Part shown: positions 59,395-64,000 of the stretch, in pieces
Position numbering within the stretch: position 1 is the stretch's first letter
How the letters are laid out: the number at the start of each line of letters is the position of its first letter
Assembly (NCBI GenBank): GCA_004352715.1
Contig: SCFE01000081.1
Span: 1,758,537 to 1,822,536 of the forward strand
Length of the DNA stretch: 64,000 nucleotides
Reading direction: 5' to 3'
Source: Hofstenia miamia
Lineage: Eukaryota; Xenacoelomorpha; Acoela
Program-made: the position numbers and the translations under genes
Notes under the pieces: generated by a model
Databases searched by the model: none
What the model was told of the DNA's origin: nothing
What the model saw: only the letters and a program-made list of their open reading frames with translations

Positions 59395-60965
59395 AGGGGT
59401 GTGACAGTGGGGCTTGAAAGTAGAGGGACCAGTATCCCTCCTCACTAGTCCTAAAGTGGTCCGGTCAGAGCCAGTCTGGTTCATTACAGTCTCCGAACAC
59501 TGCGGCCTGCTAGGCTGAGATTTTCCTAAGATTATTTGCAAAGTTAAGTGATTTATCTTCTTTTATATTTTAATACAATGTATTTCCAAATGTATATGCA
59601 ATGGTGGATTCAGGGGGGAGGGGAGGCAGATATGGAAGCGCTGCCATCAAATGGCGACCATGACCGGTCCAGTTTCAGTTACCCCTTGACCGATGACCAG
59701 TGTTGACCAGTCTGTTACCCGAATTACCATTATGTGGGTACCGGCTTTAACCGGTCCTCACATTATAAAGTACCGGTTTTGATCGCTTACCTGTTTTTAA
59801 CGTATTTATAGGTTGAATTCTCTTTTTGACAGGTTGTGAACGGTACAGTTGAAAGCGTGTAATGAACGCATACGTGCTTAAGTTATAAATATCTCATTAT
59901 TTGCTTAAAAACAGAAACCAAAAAAATCAAAACATCTCACCAAATGTATTTAAATTTGCAAATATTAATAACGTGTTTTGCTTTAATATTGGTATTCATA
60001 TGCAAATGATTATTCCGTGATAGATTAATGGCACGCTGTGATTATTTCCAATCACTGATCGTGATGATTTTGAATCTTAATTTTAAGTTTAATAAGCAGG
60101 TCTTAACGCCGGTGGTGATTCGGAAATCAAAATAATGTTGTCAAAGTAAAAATCCACCGTAGTTAGCTAAACATGGCGTTTCTCTGAAAATATAATCTAA
60201 AAATGAATTATGAGATCGGATTGGTTGGTGCATTTAAAGGCATAGTAGGCAATGGACATGTTTACTATCATTTTCCATAGGTTCTAAATCATTGCTATTA
60301 CGATTCATTTGAAACATAATTTGCGGTAAGAGTTAAATGGAAAGTTACAATTAAAAATGGGTTTATTCTTTAGATACTCAGATCCTTAGAGCTCTTATTT
60401 ACAGAAAATATACCGCTGACTCGACATTCAATGTCCAATAGCACTATTCTGTTATGCAAGTTAGTGAATTGCATAAGTGATCTGCTAACCTTTTTGGGAA
60501 ACCGTACAGTGTACATAAGTGAACTTCTTTTTTTTCTTTGTAAATTATTGTGTGCTTACATTCATATTTTAGTATACATAATTATGATAATTGTCAAATG
60601 CTTTTGTATCTTGAGATTTGAATAGCTGATCGGAATAAGCAGAGACACAAGTGACCTCTTTGAACAGTGAAGTAAAATTAAGAGTGACCGGTCCGTGGTC
60701 AGTACCGACTGGCTTCCATTTCCTTCTAAATAAAATTGTTGGGTCCGATTCTAAGATGTACAATATTATACATGAACAAACTTTATAACAAGTACAATAA
60801 ATATTATACACAGAACGCCGAATCTATGTTTATGCACGTATATAATTCTATATGATACAAAGTCTTATCTGAGCTTAATGTTTCAATTGGTCCGAAATTG
60901 TTTTCTCAAAAATTTGTATTGGTACGGTCATAAATGTATCAGTACGGTCCTGTCCACACCCGGAT
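59395..60965. other. GC-richer patches sharing ACCGGT and GTACGGTC words
   Basis: GGTCCGGTC near 59457, GACCGGTCC near 59661, TACCGGCTTTAACCGGTCC near 59739, TACCGGTTTTG near 59770, GACCGGTCC near 60686, and GGTACGGTC/AGTACGGTCC near 60919 and 60941 stand out from AT-rich DNA. They may be ends of one or more MITEs. No paired termini or target duplications were established. Confidence 0.35.
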
Positions 60966-60969
60966 TCAC

Positions 60970-63770
60970 TTCCAGTTCTGCTCCCATTAATTTTGATATC
61001 TAAATATACATGTAATCTAAATGTGATGGCTATTACTACGCCATCTTTTTCACCGTAACTGTCAGTAATAAAAAGTAGTGGAAGCAGTAGTACGTAGGAC
61101 AGCATGATAATACCATTTTTTCATTAGCTACCCTGAATTTTTTGTACTTAGGTCCACGTCTTTGACTACAACAGTATTGACCTTTACTTATACCTGCATG
61201 TATGTGTGCAATTTGTATTGCTAAACATGCTAATAGATCTAATAATTGAACCTAATATTGATTTAATATTCGGTTTTTGGTAAACTTTTGCAAGGTCAAA
61301 GACCAATTTTCTGCAGTAAATCCATTTATATGGTTTGCACTGTCAACATTATATAAGGAATTTTTCTTGCTCTTTTGAATCAAATTTACAATAGTACAAA
61401 ATTGTATATGCATGTAGCAGCAATAAAACACATATTAGACGAATCATCTTTCCCAAATATAATATTCTTTGTGTTTATAGACTTAGCACTCCTTGGAGGT
61501 CTAGCTCTCAAATAGTTGCAACTACCGCGTTCAACAATGCACAAGGTTCTCCACAAGATCTTACGGTTATATATCTATGCTTACAAGGTGAAACAGTTAC
61601 AGGGTTTTTAATCAAAAGACAAAGTAGTATGTTTTAGTGGCGAATGAACTTTTCATGTTTGAGTAAAATTAAACAGAATCTGTGGGTTACAACACCTCCA
61701 TGAGAATAGGAGTTTCAACGGGCTAGTCCAGATGTAAATGCATGGTGTGCTATCATGTTTAACCGAACAATTGCCACACTTTCTTTTTGATATTCTGACT
61801 GAATATCAGACACCACAACTGTAAGGAGACTTTGCAAATTCAAAAAATGCCTTACATTTGGCCAAATTTTCCGGAATATTAGTAGCATTAACGCCAAATT
61901 CTTAAATAATGTAGTCATTAGAAAAAATATTTTAGATTTTTTGCCAAAATTTTGAATTTTTAAGCAAATTTTTTAAATATGGGTTTTTTGGAAAAACTTT
62001 GCCAAAATTCATCTTCGAAAAATTGTTTGGATATTTTTCCATAATTTTGTATTATTAAAATTTTTGGATCATTGATCATTTAGCAACATTTTGTAAAATT
62101 CTTAATGCCTACTTAAGCTAATGAATGCCTATGTTTACTCTAGCCCCTAGGGTGAATCATAGTATCTATTTAGAAATAAGAAGGGGAAGCTATATATATA
62201 TATATATATATATGTATGTACATGTATATACACTTCAACATGTGTCTTTACAAAAGAAGTGCAACATCTCATTTTTGTGAGTAAATATGCCTTACATGAA
62301 AATTATGTTAGATTCAAATTTGGATTCGAACAATACATTCCTGGATTTCGGTATTTGGATTCGAAATATAAAAGAAGTGGATTTGCGATGTATAATTCAC
62401 ATACATCATATCAAGTATCACAAAAACCAATGTTTAAATTTACAATTTATTATTTAAGGTATTTAAAATGAAAACTTGGAAATGTGTACAAGGAAGATGG
62501 AGCTAAGACAATAAAAATAAAATGAAAACTCGTAATTTACTAAAAAAATAAAAATTCGTAATTTTACCAATTGAAAAAAATATTTAGCTCCAGGCTGCTC
62601 TCTTCATGCATGTTTTTGTTGCACATTTTCAAACTATTTTCTCCAAGCCATTGAATAAATTATGAAATCTTTGGATGTTTATGAATCTATTAGGGAATAC
62701 ACAATTAATGTGGTAAATGCACTTTAATCACTATTTTTGTAGTATTTTGACAATTTTTGGAAGGATCCTTTTAGTAATTAAAATTTCTGGATAAGCTCTT
62801 GAACAGATTTTCAATACTAACATTGAATTAACATATTTTCATTAATCTGCACCTGCATATTTACAAGAATAATATCTAAATTTTTGTTTTTATGATTATC
62901 AATTCATTTTTTCCTATTTTCATTCAGAAACAATGATACGTTTTGAGACATTTGTGATTTAAATTACATTAATAAAAAATTTTTACATTTGATTCTGAGC
63001 TTTACTAAACTTTAGCATATCCTCCACCTCCGCTCCTTGTTGGAGCGAAGCCCTTTGTTTTTAGCGTAGTGATAAATCCAACACTGATGTTGACATGCTT
63101 AAGCTGAATATTTCTATTTTGATTATTGAATGCAATTGAAAAAGTGCTTTGAAAATAATTAAGTTAAATCTTAAGATCTAGAACATATACATCTGTAGCA
63201 ACCTCATTAACTCTTCAGACATTCTTACTAATATGTTTAGAAAATATTAAGGTCCTTCCATCTGATGATATTATATTAATTTCACAAGAATAGTATCTCT
63301 AGATTTAGTCAACAAATTTAATAAGGAAATTCAATATCCTTAATATGCAACAAATTTTTTGAGGTAAGCATTATGCGAACTTCGAAAATAATCCATTGCA
63401 ATGTATACAAAATTAAACTGCTTCGAAAGCAAGTTTCATAATCAATGTCTAATTAACGATATTAGCAGACATTCATGCAAAAGTTTGCAATATTTTACCA
63501 ATATTGTTAAATGCTTACAAAAATTATTTAAAAACTTCTTTTAAGACCTAGATTTAGGAACGTAGGATAAAATTTCTGAATGAATCCATTCTGGTGGCAC
63601 CTCGGCACTTTCAAATACATAATTTTTTTTGTTAATTTCCTATTAATGCATAATTTTACAAATCAATTTGAGTTTTATACGAAGTATGTAGCGACGTCAT
63701 TTTGAAGTCGCAACATGAAATGAGTGAACTTCTCAAACGAATGTGGATTTCTTCCTTAATTTATGATTTA
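60970..63770. other. AT-rich stretch without a recognised gene
   Basis: Contains a TA run at 62191-62214 and an inverted copy of the dispersed GGCTTGGAGAA-like motif at 62622-62649. Short frames (for example 61918-61715, -; 62259-62471, +) have no recognisable motifs. Confidence 0.45.
62191..62214. repeat. (TA)n microsatellite
   Basis: Uninterrupted TA run followed by TGTATGTA. Confidence 0.92.
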
Positions 63771-63778
63771 TAAAAAGC

Positions 63779-64000
63779 TTATCCCTGGCTGTAAAGCTTA
63801 ATCCCATCAATGGAATGGTTTTTGTACAAAAACCAAACTGTCTGTTGATTATAGAAATCGACAACACATGCAAACAAAATACCTTCTAGTGTATAATGGC
63901 AAAGTGGTTGAATCAGCTTTGGACTGCGTGTTAAACCCAGCGATCTTGTTCTCAAACAAACATTATGCGACTTCTGAGATGGGAATTCCATTACAATCAC
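63779..64000 (-). other. Open frame running off the window edge
   Basis: 73 codons open from the right window edge to a stop at 63779, with SQKSHNVCLRTRSLGL and HYTLEGILFACVVDFYNQQT. The composition is more protein-like than most frames nearby, but no motif is recognised and no splice site is evident. It is partial by position. Confidence 0.25.

Overview
This is a strongly AT-rich animal (invertebrate-type) nuclear DNA window. It is dominated by transposable elements in different states of decay, long (TA)n microsatellites and wide stretches with no gene I can recognise. Nothing prokaryotic is visible: there are no operons, ribosome binding sites or CRISPR arrays. The element mix (endonuclease-type LINEs, a CR1/L2-like LINE with an (ATT)n tail, a second RT element with a zinc-knuckle and restriction-like C-terminus, mariner, Tc1-like and hAT transposons, many MITEs) fits an AT-rich invertebrate such as a cnidarian, mollusc or crustacean. 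I cannot name the phylum from the sequence alone. Three gaps of exactly 1000 N, one 21-N gap and isolated single N's show a draft assembly.

Layout. 1-6.2 kb: a LINE (1374-4007, +) whose frame is broken by only one stop, then a deleted Tc1-like fossil (4774-5107, -). 6206-7205 is a gap. 7.4-9.5 kb: a decayed LINE-like element with RT motif C, a CPxC...H...C knuckle and a restriction-like endonuclease region. 11.9-13.0 kb: the 3' end of a CR1/L2-like LINE with a 3' hairpin and (ATT)n tail. 15.1-17.4 kb: a repeat, a gap and an RT fossil on the minus strand. 17.5-36 kb: mostly AT-rich DNA with a perfect 62-bp palindrome, three small MITEs and one candidate host exon (19160-19428, -). 36.5-38.6 kb: an unidentified coding-like block, a mariner transposase ORF with its DD34D triad kept, and a Tc1 C-terminus beside it. 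41.9-45.5 kb: fragments of two more elements. 47.5-51 kb: a degenerate minisatellite, a GC-richer island that looks coding, and a heavily decayed RT region. 51.4-56.1 kb: a transposon nest made of a foldback element, a hAT-type MITE, a large hAT pseudogene on the minus strand, and a second internally deleted hAT that itself carries a 287-bp MITE. 56.1-64 kb: mostly empty.

The strongest direct evidence is structural. Two copies of one hAT-type MITE (33360-33649 and 55255-55541) each sit between perfect 8-bp target duplications. The second copy interrupts the coding remnant of a hAT whose own flanks are a 7-of-8 target duplication, giving a readable order of insertions. A separate MITE (52057-52316) also has a perfect 8-bp duplication.

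Several apparent tandem duplications (8.7-9.2, 12.0-12.8 and 25.9-26.4 kb) meet at an N and differ by a few percent. They look like unmerged haplotype contig ends rather than biology. I found no complete, confident host gene and no convincing new biological system. The best leads outside known repeats are the candidate exon at 19160-19428 and the coding-like stretches at 36501-36740 and 48214-48830.
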